From assembly GCF_030247195.1 (NCBI RefSeq), contig NC_080671.1, forward strand, positions 431,892,539 to 431,956,538: a stretch of DNA of 64,000 nt, written 5' to 3'. Positions 1 through 11,960 of this stretch are shown one piece after another. The position numbers and the translations under genes were made by a program. Below the pieces are notes generated by a model that worked only from the letters and a program-made list of their open reading frames with translations, made no database searches and had not been told where the DNA came from. Each line of letters begins with the position of its first letter. Position 1 is the stretch's first letter. This DNA comes from Topomyia yanbarensis (lineage: Eukaryota; Arthropoda; Insecta; Diptera; Culicidae).

Positions 1-309
1 TTATGGAGTGCGCCAAGGCACGGCTCTGGCTCTTCTTGGTGAGTATGAACTAGAGATTCGTCGCTTATAGTCTAAGGAGAAAGTTTTTTTTACCGAACTT
101 GGTCCTTCGAGTCGGATTAACTGCTTCCGAGCGTCATTTCACTAGTATAAGATAGATAAACTACTGGAAGAATATCAAAGGAGTCATCCCAAAATATAGT
201 CTCGCTTATATGAGTAACTCAAATAATTGAACAATAAACGAGATTATTTTAGACATTAGAAAAAGCATACTAACCAAAAAAGGACTTAATCAAATTAAAA
301 CATACTTAC
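1..309 (-). other. Intron or downstream part of the left-edge secreted-protein gene
   Basis: This stretch follows a consensus donor (GTAAGTATG, minus strand, 301-309), so it begins as intron. A pyrimidine-rich acceptor ending at 72 (minus strand) would open a last exon at 71. That exon is in phase with the preceding one and codes about 23 mostly basic residues before a stop at 1-3. The plus strand of 1-70 also has an open frame and a donor-like GTGAGTATG. Neither can be confirmed, because the gene may continue beyond the window. Confidence 0.3.
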
Positions 310-3078
310 AGGTGATGTTTGTGAATCGCTTGTGTCCCGTCACGATCGATTCCGTCGGACTGTTGGAGAACAGAAAAGAACCCGGAAAGGCAAAATCGTT
401 CAGACGGTCCACAGTAATGTTCGGATGTTCCAAAATCAAATTGCCCTCAATCCGCAGCTCCGCCAAATGATTTGGTTTGTTCTTCATCACTAGTCCTTCA
501 ACAATGTCCTCCCAGGGAATCCCGTTGAGAGTTTTGAAGTGTAAACTACCATTCAACACCAGTGTATCCGCCGTCAGTACATCCTTCGGCTTCGAAGTTG
601 CATCCCTGAATTTAGCCTTCATTTCATCCAAATCAAGCTTTTCTCCATTGATCAAATCGTGCACTATGACATCTCCCGTAACCTCCAATTGGTCAAACAC
701 AAGATTCTTCCAACGTCGACTTTCGTTGTTAAAATATACCATCGACTCACTCAAATCGATTCCGTTGACTGTCCCGCCCTCCGGAAGGATCGCATTCTCC
801 GCTACCACTGTTTCTTCAAACACAATCTTATTACCCAAAACAATACTATCTCCAACATTGAAAACCAGCTCACTTGCCGGTTCCCCATTAAAAAACTCAA
901 AGTTAAGATGACGCACCTCCAGATCCTTCACGCGAAGCTCTTTTATAGGCTCCGCCGGTCGTGGACCTTGTACCGGGGGTGCTTCTTCCAACCGACGAAC
1001 GTACAAATTATCAGTCACAAGTGAACCCTCAACTGTCAGGTGTCCAACGCGCAGCGGTTTTTTCAGATCCAACGAGGGGCCATGATTTTTCGGGATAGCA
1101 AATTCAAGCTCACTTTCTAACCGAAGCAGTTGGGCTTCTTCGTATTCCATCTCGCGAAGGAGTGCGGCAACATCAATAGCACTATCTTCTTGGGTCCAGA
1201 CCACATCGCCGACGATAATATTGTCGTCCGGCCATTGAAAGTTGCTGTCCAGGTAGACAACATCCGCTTCGACACTTTCGAATAAACAGTTATCCAGTAC
1301 CATTGGTTTATCGTTGTTTTCTGCCTGAGCGATAAGATCGAGCGCTTGCTTAATCACGACGTCCTGGTGGACTAGAATCTTGGTGAAGGCATCGATTGTG
1401 TCTCGGATTTCCTGCTCTTTTTGAGTGATGGGGTTCTCCGCGGACAGCATACTGATTTCGAAGTGGAACAAACTGGAATGAGCATCGGAACGCGGAATTA
1501 TCATGGAGACTTGTTTATCCCGCTGAACGATCGCTGAACCGGCAATTCCAGTCGGTCGGTGCAGATCAAGCAGACAGGACACTTCATTATCCATTATATC
1601 GTCCTCCACGTAGCAGGGTATGTTACTACGGATGTCAAAATATTCCCCATTCCACACAAGAATTTCCAACCGCTGAACTTCGTGCGTTGAAAACGCCAAT
1701 CTATGTTGGACCAAAAGAATCAGATCGTCGCGATAGGTTCGAGTTGGTAATTCGATGAATGACTCCACGGTTTCCAATGTCTCGCTTGGAACTGTCTGGG
1801 AGGTAAAATTGCCATTTGAGTAGCGTAGAATCTGCGGAGATTCGCCACCGATCGCGATATAAGCGAAGCGTCCGATCTGAAAAGCTCCCACAGAGTTGAT
1901 TTGTTCCGAGGTGAAGTTCGCGATCAGGCTGATCTTGCCGCGGTATTCTTTGCCCATTTCAAGAGTATAGACCATGGCGGTGTTGTTCTGTGGAAACGCT
2001 ACTAAAAACTCACTGCCAATGTTTACTATACCGATCGATTTACAAGGGAACTGTAGGACCAACTTCTGCATCAACCAAAACTGTTGTTTTTCAAAATTAA
2101 ACTCATACAGAGTGGCGGATATCGTTTTTTGCTTGTTTGGATGCGTCCCCACCAGTAGAATCATATCGATGTCCTTGTAGTGAATGAACTTGATTACCGT
2201 AGTCGTCTTGAGTAGCGGCCATCGCCATTCTTCTATTAGCGAAAAATTTGCCGTTGATCTCATCGAGTACCAGATCAACGACGTTTCGGTTGCCACTACC
2301 AAACAACTCACGGATGCTTCCGCTGTCGAATTCCACACATTGATCACCTCAAAAGCAGAAGGTACCGTTTCCATGGGAATCTCCTGTTGCAACGAAAACT
2401 CACCGGATGTTTCATACAGAATGACAATACCCTCCGCACTTAAACCAACAATCAAATGTTGATCCTTGTTGGCATGTTGGAGCGCTTTCCAGGAATATAC
2501 ATTTTCCCCGAAAGTGAAATTAACGTCCTCCCTGATCGATTTGATCATCAGAGTATCCCGGGTGTACTTATTGATCAACGGTGGCTTACCAACTGAGGCT
2601 AACGTTTCAATAAAACTCGGATCGATGATCTTTTCGTCGATCGCTTCGTGGAAAGCATTAAACAGATCGCCGTCTCGTACCTGTTGCAACAAGTCATCTT
2701 CTTCGTTTGTGCCCTGCAGGATCTGATCACGAATCCCCTGCAACACCTGGTCCTCTGGGTTGATGGACTTTTCCGGTTTGCCGGTACCGATCCCAAGCTG
2801 AAACAACTTATTCGTCACCTCATTTTTCTGCTGCGTGGACCCCTCATTCGCTTTGGATCGGATCTCTTCCGCTAAACTTTTTGCGGACTTTGCATTTTCG
2901 TCTTGTTTGGCCGTATTGCTATCAGAAACCGCTGGTACCGAGTCTTTCGGGAATTGAGTTGTAGGCTACTAGGGAAGATCACGTGGAAGTTAAATTATAA
3001 AGCGCTATACTGTACAATAAATACCTTCCATAATATCACAGTTAGCAGTGTCAATAGTAGTATTTTCGAACTGTCCAT
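310..3078 (-). CDS. Secreted protein, propeller-like repeats then beta repeats; possible Nasrat/Polehole/Closca relative (two exons, 3' partial)
   Basis: Exon 1 is 3025-3078 and codes MDSSKILLLTLLTVILWK, a typical signal peptide. The intron 2966-3024 (59 bp) runs from GTATTT to TAGTAG, and exon 2 is 310-2965, in phase 0. Exon 2 ends at an ACCT|GTAAGT donor with one base left over, so 903 residues are visible and the C-terminus is missing. A charged stretch of about 100 residues follows the signal. Next come about 450 residues of repeated beta-strand units (xVYxFxxG-like, propeller or EAR/EPTP type) with many N-glycosylation sequons and scattered cysteines. The C-terminal 250 residues carry repeated units such as GDVIVHDLINGEKL and GSLHFKTLNGI. 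This layout recalls the eggshell proteins Nasrat, Polehole and Closca, which would act in the oocyte coat, but I name that family only from general resemblance. The exon structure is much surer than the family. No GTG start is needed, because the frame is open through the splice to the true ATG. Confidence 0.8.
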
Positions 3079-5014
3079 TTTTGTATCATAGTTGAGGCTA
3101 AGAAAATAAATTCAAGGTTAGGTGAACAAACAATAGGATAAGTCAAGTGTGGAGGGCGGAATATCGATCGGAGGCAAAATTTGTATGTAAATGGAATGTA
3201 ATTAAACCTTTGTTAGTGTTGGTGTCTATAGCGACAAGATCGAGGATCGAAGTGATCGCATATTGCTGTTCGGGTTGAAAGATCATAACACGCATTGGCA
3301 CATAGATAGCGCTTAACATGAACTATTTACTTATTGCAATTCCAAAATTCATTTTATATTTTCAATATAAAACAGCAATCACATATACATATGTCCAATT
3401 GTGATACATTTTTAGGTTTTACAAAGCAGATGAGACCTAAGTTACGCGCAATCGAAATGATAGGGAGGGCGCGGTGAGTTAATACGCGGAGCACGATAAC
3501 TTTAATTCAAAATCTTTTAGAAGCATGCCTATCAGCACATTCTAATAGCTGCGCAAATTCACTCCAATAGGCACAAGCCTTTTTGCGACTTTTTCGATAA
3601 AATGGTTATTGCAGTGAACCAACTAAATTTTTATTTAAATCATAATCAAGAATTTGTAACGAAATCCTCTTTTTGATTCAGTTTGTTTGATTCGGCATCG
3701 TTTGCATTAGCTTAACGGTACGAATTTACGATCGAAATTTCTTAAACTTAAAACTTAAAAAATGTACACGGAAAACCGATTCATCACAATTTTAACTAAA
3801 AAATTAGTTGAGTTTTTGGTTTCGTCCACGGAAAACCGATTCATCACAGTTTTAACTAAAAAATTAGTTGAGTTTTTGGTTTCGTCTAGTTAATATTTGG
3901 GCGAACTAAATTTTTGTTGAAAACAATAATCCAACGTTGTTGGTTTGATGCTGTCAGTTTCAGTCTGGACACGAACGTTTCAGCCTAGCACAAAACTTAA
4001 AAAGCCTACCTGAGCTAAAGCTTGAAACGCTTGTCTCAGCTTGTATCGCTTGTTTTAGTCCAGACACAATTACATATGCCGTTACACTACCTTTACATCC
4101 AAGACACAAACGAGTGGAATTCAACTAATTTCATTGTTGAATTAAACTACTTCATCGTAAAATACAACATAGGATATTTCAAACGCTTTGTTTCACCGAC
4201 CGACGGATGAAGGTATGAAATTAAATTGTTGAAATACTCCGTATGCCAGTAATTCACACGTGAATATAATATAGAGTTATGTTACTCATAATGTTATCTT
4301 TTTATAAACTGCACTCTTAAATGAGACGAAATTACACATAGATTTTTGCAATTAGCGGAGGCATGTAGACACTATTTGCTGGTACATAAACCTAACGTGT
4401 GTATTTATAAGAAAATTATTGATCCACATTTCATAACTATAAGGTACATAAAACCCAACCCAGGGACAACTTGACAGATAGTGCTTGTTTCATATATGCA
4501 CCACCGTTTTGATGGTGGCGCTGATATGCCTTCTCTGTACGAGTACCACGAACAACGAAACGAAAAAGCTTCAAGAGAAAAGCGTGTTTCGTTACGTGTG
4601 TTATGAATGCCGTCAATGCGGCTATTCAAAATGTGGATACAGAAAACTATTATTAGAGAATAAATTTATCCCTAATTGGAAACCGCCAGCAATGTTACAT
4701 AAATCTTACTATAAATTTGGCTGGAAGTCGTTGTTTTTTGCAATCGGCTCACCTCCTTCCTAACAATGTTTTAGTTTTCTTGTTGTGTGAAGTTTGTAGT
4801 TAGGTAAATCATTGGTGCTTTTTTCTCGAAAAATATAAATGAAAAACATTTTGGCCAATGAAAGCACATCACCAAGCTTAACAATTCGCGAGCCTACGAC
4901 ACCTTCTTTCAAGTTCATTGAGAACGTCAAGAATTCTAGTATTCTGATCGGGAAAATAAACAATATATGTAGGATTTTCTACCTATTTAGCAAAATGAGT
5001 TTTAAATAGAATTT
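3079..5014. other. Intergenic AT-rich DNA upstream of the left gene
   Basis: No convincing gene is seen. The region should hold the promoter of the minus-strand secreted-protein gene near 3080-3200, but I see no clear TATA box. A block at about 3660-3760 resembles one at about 13410-13500 (both hold a TTTGCRTTAGCTTAAMGGT stretch), so it belongs to a dispersed repeat. The short open frames near 4.0 and 4.5 kb show no recognisable protein. Confidence 0.4.
3767..3886 (+). repeat. Tandem 60-bp duplication
   Basis: Two head-to-tail copies of a 60-bp unit (3767-3826 and 3827-3886) differ at about one base. Each unit begins CACGGAAAACCGATTCATCA and contains the near-palindrome AACTAAAAAATTAGTT. The near identity suggests a recent duplication. 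Confidence 0.9.
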
Positions 5015-5205
5015 GTGTGCTTTTATCAGAATTCTGGCAGCAAATCGGTAGTGCTCGGTTTCAGCAAGAATGCTGCCAGAAATATACAATTTTGTTCGAC
5101 TCCTGTCAGAGTTTTGTTCAACTTTTGCAATTATTCTGTCCGGTGTAGATTGCAATGGTTTTGGTACGGATCCCTTCAGAATTATTCTGGCTATTGGGTC
5201 ATTAA
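5015..5205 (+). repeat. Short element rich in the word CTGGCAG and its complement
   Basis: TTCTGGCAG, GCTGCCAGAA, CTGTCAGAG, TCTGTCCGG and TTCTGGCTA recur within 190 bp in both orientations. The block ends in GGGTCA. It resembles the larger block at 10404-10897, so both probably belong to one non-autonomous family. Confidence 0.4.
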
Positions 5206-5209
5206 TCTA

Positions 5210-6420
5210 TATACAGTTTTCCATTCCATTCGATAAATTTTAGGTACATAATCCAACATCATTTAAAAAAAAATTCGTTATAATACGTAAAAACGATTTT
5301 TTTTTGTTTTTAAAATAAATCTTACATAAGCTTGGCAACCATACATAGGACAATATCTGACCTATCAAGACAACACCCAATATGAAAAAAACTATATTCA
5401 TTGTACAATTTTTGATAGGGATGCTCACCACTGTTCCACACGGTAAAAAAAACTTTACCCATTTTATGTATTCAAATTGCCCATTTTCGGAAGTTATTCG
5501 AGCTGTCAAAAAATGGGTATTTTTTTGTTTCTAACAATGAGTACTTTTTATCCATTTCACAACTACTCGATGAGGTAATGCCAATGGGTATATTGATCTT
5601 GATAATGGGTGAAAAATCCTTAAGCATTATTTCAAGCGCGTTAACCTGCAAACTAAGGATCGTAAACTAACGGAACATTTCGGCAATGCTCCGAAAACAA
5701 CGTCTGTTTAGACTACTGAGGATGTTGAAAATATGCGCCAGTTCGGCATTTTTAGAGCAGCCAAAAGATCCAGCCATCAAAAATATATCCAGTTGGCGGT
5801 TTTATTTTGTTAAGTAGTTTTAGAATAGGATTTCTATCTAGATTTCTATAGTTTTAAAAGGAAACAATAATGTGAAATGAATGTTATTTTATGCTTTTTT
5901 TAAATTCAGAAATAATTCTATTGACAGTTTTTTTTGCATTCTGGGGCGAATTTCATGAATGGGTATTTTTTACGCATTTTGTTGTAACAGTTCTGCGAAA
6001 AATAATGGGTGAAACATACCCAGGTTGACGTACAAGGTATGTACTCATTTATGGGTACAAACGCTTTACCCATTTAATGGGTTATTCCACTTTTATTGAA
6101 AATGAGTAGTTTTCTACGCATTAATGGGTACTTGATTTTATGAGTGTGGTGTTTATGTCAAATTAAAATAACCCTGCGGGAAAACCGGGACAACATGTGT
6201 TCATTTTTTCTGACAGGGCATCAGTTGTCGTGAAATTCGAAATGTCAAATTCTTCTGATAGTGTCAAATCCAGACTGTCAACATAAATTTAAATTTTATT
6301 TTCACGTTTCCTGCGTTGGAAAAATACATTGTTGCAATCACGAAAATCAGCTCTATCGATGTATGTAATAAAAAGAGTTTTTTTTCTCATTTAATTACCC
6401 AATTTATTCCAGTCTGAAAG
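5210..6420 (-). repeat. Dispersed repeat, interrupted copy (partner at 30.47-30.91 kb)
   Basis: The reverse complement of this segment matches 30470-30910 in order: the run around TTACATACATCGATARAGCT, then TTGACACTATCAGAAG, then TTTCACGACAA and CCTGTCAGAAAAAATGAA, and on the far side TTTATCGAATGGAACGGAAAA. The middle is split by the element at 5437-6148, which the partner lacks. No transposase frame is apparent. Confidence 0.75.
5437..6148. mobile_element. Non-autonomous DNA element saturated with TACCCATT/AATGGGTA
   Basis: The ends are imperfect inverted repeats of about 50 bp. The left starts CACACGGTAAAAAAAACTTT, and the reverse complement of the right starts CACACTCATAAAATCAAGTA; both continue into ACCCATT and then CTCATTTTC or CCCATTTTC. 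The words ACCCATT and AATGGGTA recur through both end regions. There is no coding capacity. The element sits inside a repeat whose other copy at 30.5-30.9 kb has no such insert. I could not identify a clean target duplication. Confidence 0.7.
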
Positions 6421-7990
6421 AAACCTAACGGAACGGCATCTACCGGAGGATTTCATGCCTGGGGAAATGTTGATTCGATCCGGAAGATTTTCGGGAATAG
6501 GGATCTTTAGTTTGGGAAAATTGTGTCAGTTTTTCATATGTATTGATAGCGGGTGTCCTTACGAGTACACTCATATCATTCTTTAAGCTTAATTATTATT
6601 TTCTGATTTTTAAATTTAAAAAAACCAAATTAAATTCCACCAACAAACTGACAGTTGTTCTGCTAAATGACATATCTGCAAATATCTCATTCGCCTCATT
6701 GTTAACCGGGACAGCACTCCACACAGCATGATCTGGTACTTTTGCAATCCGCTAGCAGGCTGCCATCCCAAGTTTCATATGCAAACTAAGGTAGGTCTGA
6801 TAACGCAACCTATAGAATCGTGCAAGTCGCATAGGTTTGGATGTGTTATTGTCCTAAATGGAAACAAACTAAAAAATGTTTTTTTCAATAGTTTCGGGCC
6901 TGAAAATTGAAAAAGGACTGAGATATTACCTCACGGTACTATTCTGCATCAGGATGTTGCTTAACCCGCACACCCCTAAAGATCCCTATTCCAATATAAG
7001 TGGAAGTGGCTTGATTTTGAATGTCATCTTATTGTATTTCCGAAAATCGAATTTATTTTATTTTGGATTTTTAAATTTCAAAATGGAATCTGTGTTTCTG
7101 TTTAAGTATAGTGGAATGAGAACAGCTTCTAATTTGAACAGCGAAATAAATTTGATGAAATGCTGAAATTGTTTATTTTTTACAGATATGGAAAATAACA
7201 TAAGGGTTGCGTCTTTTTCACATTTTGCTCCATTCGAGCCGCCATGACATCACCAAATCACCACAAAACTTACTTATGAGTTCAACATATGGGAGCTGTC
7301 AAGTTGTCCCCGGAAAAACGAGTTTAAAGTTTGAATCGCAGCATCCTTTACATTATGATTGGAAAATAATTTTTGCCATAATTCTTGTTTATTGTTACAT
7401 ATTTCAAATTCGGCAAAAGTCGAATGTAGCTGACGATATTCTTTATCCAGTCCTATCAATATATCATTTTTTGATGTTTTGCGACTTAGTCCGGTCTGAC
7501 TTAACACCGACCAACTTATGTGTGTGCATATATAGTTTATACAGTTGACACATAGAAGGAATGTTCGCGCGTGATTTCTTCTTCATATGGATTTTAAGTG
7601 GTTTGAAGCAAATAGAATTAACGTTTGGATTTTATCAGTGTAGTTTTCCGTGTTATGTTTTTAACTGATTCGCTCTAGAATACCTATCTTTCAATTTCAT
7701 TGCTTTCGTTTCTCTTAGTCTTAAATTTTCCGAAAACAGCCCACTAAATCGATACAATAATCGAAATATTTACTCTCTTCACGGAAATGGTCGGACAAAA
7801 TATTCATTTTGTTGAGTAGTCGTTGACCGGGTTGTCAAACATCAATTGAGTTATTTGATGCCAACGAAACGTGCACATATGTTATGTGTTTGGATATATA
7901 CGTGAATTAATCTATATGAAATGAAAAAAAACAGCGTTATATTTTACGAATACTTCAAACATTTTACATCGTTTGTCATCATATTAAAAG
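6421..7990. other. AT-rich non-coding stretch
   Basis: I see no gene, RNA gene or element with recognisable ends. The longest open frames (about 110 codons at 7.2-7.5 kb) overlap one another on both strands and show no family signature. Confidence 0.4.
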
Positions 7991-7996
7991 TACCCG

Positions 7997-9394
7997 GGGG
8001 AACCCGGGGCTATTAAGAGATTGGGGGTAATTCGGACCCCCTCGATTTCTCAGAAAATTGCAGGAATTTCTGAATATCGTACATATTCGTGGAACCGCTA
8101 TTCTGAAACATTAATTTTGAAAGCTGAATTTGATTCTTTGTTCTTTGTAGAAAGGAGATACAACATGTTTCGTTAATTTGCCATTCTCAAATCAAAAATC
8201 ATTTAAAATGAAAAACAGTGATTAAATCAACAAATAAAAGTGAAAAAATAAATGGTAAGTGTTTTGGAAAGCTTGAGGCTCCTATTTTATGGAATAATTT
8301 TTGTTTGGGTGAAAACACAGATATTTTCGGGACGCTCACCACTTTTGTGCGAAATAAGCGTACGGGGCTATTCGGACCCCCTATTCCGTCAACCACCGTT
8401 CAGCGGCTTTCGGCTGCGCACACCATTGCACATGCCACAGCGAAGAAAATACACGGGCCGCCAATCGACAGCTGTGACTTACCAGATTAAGTTTTTGTAA
8501 TGCAATTTATTTATTTTTTGCTTCTTAAGGAGTGTCTCTTATAAATATTTCATAGGTAAACATAATTCCATTGTAAAAAAGTAAAGAAAAATGACGGTCT
8601 GAATTGCCCCGTCGGGAGGTCCGAATTACCCCTACATTGTAAAAGGATGGAAAAATATAGAGGTTTGCAAATCATGCAAATGTAGCTGTGGTTTCAAACT
8701 AGCAATTAGGACCTTTAACCAGTAAACTTTTTCACATCTATCTACCGAAAAGGGCGATTTGCTTAAGAATAACCCCGGGTTCCCCTATGTACAGTTTTTC
8801 CGCACATATATGAAAGCAAAAAAAAACTACTCGGACAGTGCGAAACCATGCATAGGATATGCATTTATTTAAAAAAAATTATTGCGTATTTAAACAAATA
8901 TCTTATTTTATGGAATAATTTTTGTTTGGGTGAAAACAGATATTTTCGGGACGCTCACCACTTTTACGCGAAATAAGCGTACGGGGCTATTCGGACTCCC
9001 TATTCCGTCAACCACAGTTCAGCGGCTTGCCGCTGCGCACACCATTGCGCACGCCACAGCAAAGAAAATACACGCTTCTTAAGGAGAGTCTCTTATAAAT
9101 ATTTCATAGGTAAACATAATTCCATCGTAAAAAAATTAAAGAAAAATGACGGTCTGAATTGCCCCGTAGGGAGGTCCGAATTACCCCTACTTTGTAAAAG
9201 GATGGAAAAATATAGAGGTTTGCAAATCATTGCCTAGCGCTGCCACTGAGTGGCGCAAATGAACCTTTTATGGCACCAAAATGTAGCTGAGGTTTCAAAC
9301 TAACAATTAGGACCTTTAACCAGTAAACTTTTTCAAATCTATCCACCGAAAAGGGCGATTTGCTTAAGTAGGTCCGAATAGCCCCGGGTTCCCC
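7997..9394. mobile_element. Inverted-end element with an internal duplication
   Basis: The left end is GGGGAACCCGGGGCTATT (7997-8014). Its reverse complement appears at 9377-9394 as AATAGCCCCGGGTTCCCC and, with one change, at 8768-8785. The stretch from about 8280 to 8867 is repeated at about 8907 to 9476, including the block that reads CGTACGGGGCTATTCGGAC. The copies differ by an insertion of about 65 bp in the first and a 45-50 bp insertion in the second. No transposase is encoded. The tail (GTACA..TTTTTCCGCACATAT and on to 9476) is duplicated as well. Confidence 0.7.
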
Positions 9395-9633
9395 TATGTA
9401 CATTTTTTCCGCACATATATGAAAGCAAAAAAGAACTACTCAGACAGTGCGAAACCATGCATAGGATATGCATTTTCGTTGAGTCGATAAGGTTCAACTT
9501 CGAGTTAAATTACAATATATTTCTTTCGTTTTGTTTAAATGACTTAAAATTAGCGAATATTTTAGTCACGCTACGATTTTCGCTTTACTATTTCAATCAA
9601 TGCATGCCGTTTTAAACAGCCAGTACGGTGCCA

Positions 9634-9787
9634 GGGGCCATGTATAAATGACGTAGCACTTTAGGGGGTAGAGGGGTGTAGTAAATTTGTGGCGATGGGT
9701 GGCGAGGGGGAATACTGCGACGAAATGCTACGAGAGGGAGGGGGGTTCGAAATTCGCCGAAAAAAGCTACGTCATTTGTGTGGGGCC
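9634..9787. mobile_element. Short MITE with GGGGCC...GACGTAGC ends
   Basis: The left end is GGGGCCATGTATAAATGACG, then TAGC. The right end, read in reverse complement, is GGCCCCACACAAATGACGTA, then GC. The 154-bp element has a G-rich middle (runs of GGGGGTAG and GAGGGGG) and no coding capacity. It looks like a miniature inverted-repeat element of unassigned superfamily. Confidence 0.75.
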
Positions 9788-10081
9788 GTAGGTTTACGAT
9801 ATGGGTCGAGCTAACTCAACATTTTCGATATGCACAAATTTTAATCTTTTATGCGGAACGAGTGTAAAAACACCGTATTTCAAGGTGTTTAACGAAGCTC
9901 AAAACAATCGGCTCTCGTGTCGTAAAAAGCTACGCGGTATCATCGCAACGGCATACTAACTAGCACTGACAATGTGTGCCGTAACTCTCCAGTTGTGGTG
10001 TACAAAGCAGTACACAGCGCACTGCATAATTTAAATATATCTGTCGGCTGCTGCTATCGTCTTCGCTCCGACGTTCGAACA

Positions 10082-10360
10082 GAGAATGAGCTCGCCCGAG
10101 CAATGCTGAAAGTTATATATCCGACGATGACGTCATCAATACAGCCAATCAGAGCCATGGAAAGGAGACATGACGAGCGCTTGGCCGCTGGATGCCTAGA
10201 CCTGTCGACGTCCCACCCCCTGCGTTAGCAGTGATCAAATGCAGCACTCATCGCAGCGCATTGTCAACATGCCTGATTACGACTGCTGTTCTTTATGGCC
10301 CGACGGGAGAATGAACTCGCTCGAGGAATTCTTTAAATAGTCGAGGATGACGTCATTCAT
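10082..10360 (+). repeat. Imperfect direct repeat with a TGACGTCA-type site
   Basis: GAGAATGARCTCGCYCGAG followed by GATGACGTCAT occurs at about 10082-10140 and again at about 10307-10360. The palindrome TGACGTCA is a CRE-type binding sequence, but in this TE-rich setting function is not implied. Confidence 0.5.
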
Positions 10361-10403
10361 ATAAGTGTAGTGTGCTGGGTGCTCAAATCTGTCGTACGAG
10401 ACG

Positions 10404-10897
10404 CTACCCAGTGAGCAAATTTTCTGGCAGAGACCGCTCTGCTAGATTTCTGTAAGTCTTGGTTGGGCAGCCCTGTCAGATTTCTGCGCGTATCCTGTCG
10501 GGTTAGTTGAGCTAGGGCGAACTCGGTTTCGCTCGCGTTTTCTGGCAAATTTTGATAGGAACCGAGCTAAACCCTGGCATAACTCGGACATAAACTGTGC
10601 AAAGATCCTGGCAATACCTACCTGGTAGAATTTAGCACGAATCTAGCAAAACATCTGACAAAGATGTGGCAGGAAGCGTGCAAAGATCTTGGCCGTACAT
10701 TTCTGGCTCGATTCTGGATAAAAGTGAACAGCATCGTTTGGTTTAACCGCTTCTGCCAGAAACTGTTGTTGCATTTGAGCGAATTCGTTGCCAGAATTCT
10801 CGCACAAATCGAGCAAAATGCTCGCAGAAACTCTGCCAGCATCAATTTCGCTTTGCTCAACTTTTGCTAACTTTCTGCTTGCCACGATAACCGGGTA
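10404..10897. mobile_element. Non-autonomous element saturated with CTGGCAG/CTGCCAG
   Basis: The ends are weak inverted repeats (TACCCAGTGAGCAAATTTTC on the left; TACCCGGTTATCGTGG read from the right). Inside, TCTGGCAG, CTGGCA, CTGCCAGA and looser forms such as GCAAAGATCYTGG recur more than fifteen times on both strands. It has no coding capacity and abuts the next element directly at 10897-10899. Confidence 0.55.
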
Positions 10898-10898
10898 T

Positions 10899-11149
10899 AC
10901 ACAGAAAAAAAATGTTGGTGAAAATAAGAGTTTTTCGCTCTTAGCAAAAAACAACCAACGTATACTCTTAGTTTACAAATAAAACTTTTGTTTTGAGTAC
11001 TATTCCTCATTTGCTTAAAAGGAAAACTTTTACTTTGATTATTATTCTTGATTAATTTAAAAGTTTTACTTTCAACCTAATAGTTGGCGTTGGTTGTTTT
11101 TTGCTAAGAGCGGAACACTCTTACTTTTACCAATATTTTTTTTCTGTGT
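10899..11149. mobile_element. MITE with inverted repeats of about 62 bp
   Basis: The left end begins ACACAGAAAAAAAATGTTGG and runs to about 10960. The right end in reverse complement begins ACACAGAAAAAAAATATTGG and matches the left over about 62 bp with roughly seven differences. Flanking TA on both sides suggests a Tc1/mariner-type target, but adjacent TA and CA repeats blur the boundary. The 251-bp element does not code. Confidence 0.85.
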
Positions 11150-11154
11150 GTAGG

Positions 11155-11430
11155 CACAATGCAGGTGCGCAGATTTATCTGTGTTTCACAGATTTTCAAT
11201 ATGCTGCACAGATTGCAAAAACTGCCACAGTTTTCTGTTTTAAAGCACAAATTTTCACAGCTTTCTTCTAGAATGCACAGATTAGCTCAGATTTCGCATT
11301 TTTTTTTACCTTGCGCTTAATTTTTGACTCGCGCAAAAACCAAAAAAAGGTTACCACATCTTGTTTTCAGCCAAATTTTTACGTTTTCCGTGACACAGAT
11401 AGACACAGATTTTTAAATGGGCCGCGCGCA
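11155..11430 (+). repeat. Degenerate CACAGATTT-rich segment
   Basis: CACAGATT, GCACAGATT, CACAGTTTTC, CACAGCTTTC and GCAGATTT recur about ten times in 275 bp. No clear ends were found. It may be a simple-repeat derivative or the interior of another word-saturated element. Confidence 0.45.
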
Positions 11431-11960
11431 GATTTTTCAAAATATCACCTGGCACGATGTTATTTGTCTGGAAAAAGAGCAACAACTGATTCAAACAGGC
11501 ACGCGGCACATTTAATTATAACTTTTCGTGTTCGTTTGAGTCACTAAGGTGTTCCCTATTGACGGCTCTGCCGGGGATAGATTGACTGATGTATGGGAGT
11601 TTTCAGGTTTTCCGAGATCTATTCATTTTTTGCTTGTTTTTCAATAGTGTGTTATTGAAATACAAAAACACTATAGCAATAAAACATAATTTCAGTTAAT
11701 TCCGAATTGTTTGGTGATAACTAGACGGAAATCCGTCCATAAATAACAAAGTTATTAGCGTTCAACATAGTGACGCAAAAACGTGACATCGTTTGATATT
11801 AGATTTTGGAATGACACCCTGCCCCAGATAGTGCAGTAATTTTCAATGTCAATATAAAGGCCATTTTGTTTAGTAGGTCCGTTGTGACTGTGTGACTGAA
11901 TTGACAAGAGATTTTAAAATGGCCGACATACTTATGCCTCCAGTTGTGATAGATGGGTAT
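11431..11960. other. Non-coding host DNA left of the hAT-like element
   Basis: No gene is seen. The last eight bases (ATGGGTAT, 11953-11960) are the left target duplication of the element that follows. Confidence 0.4.
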
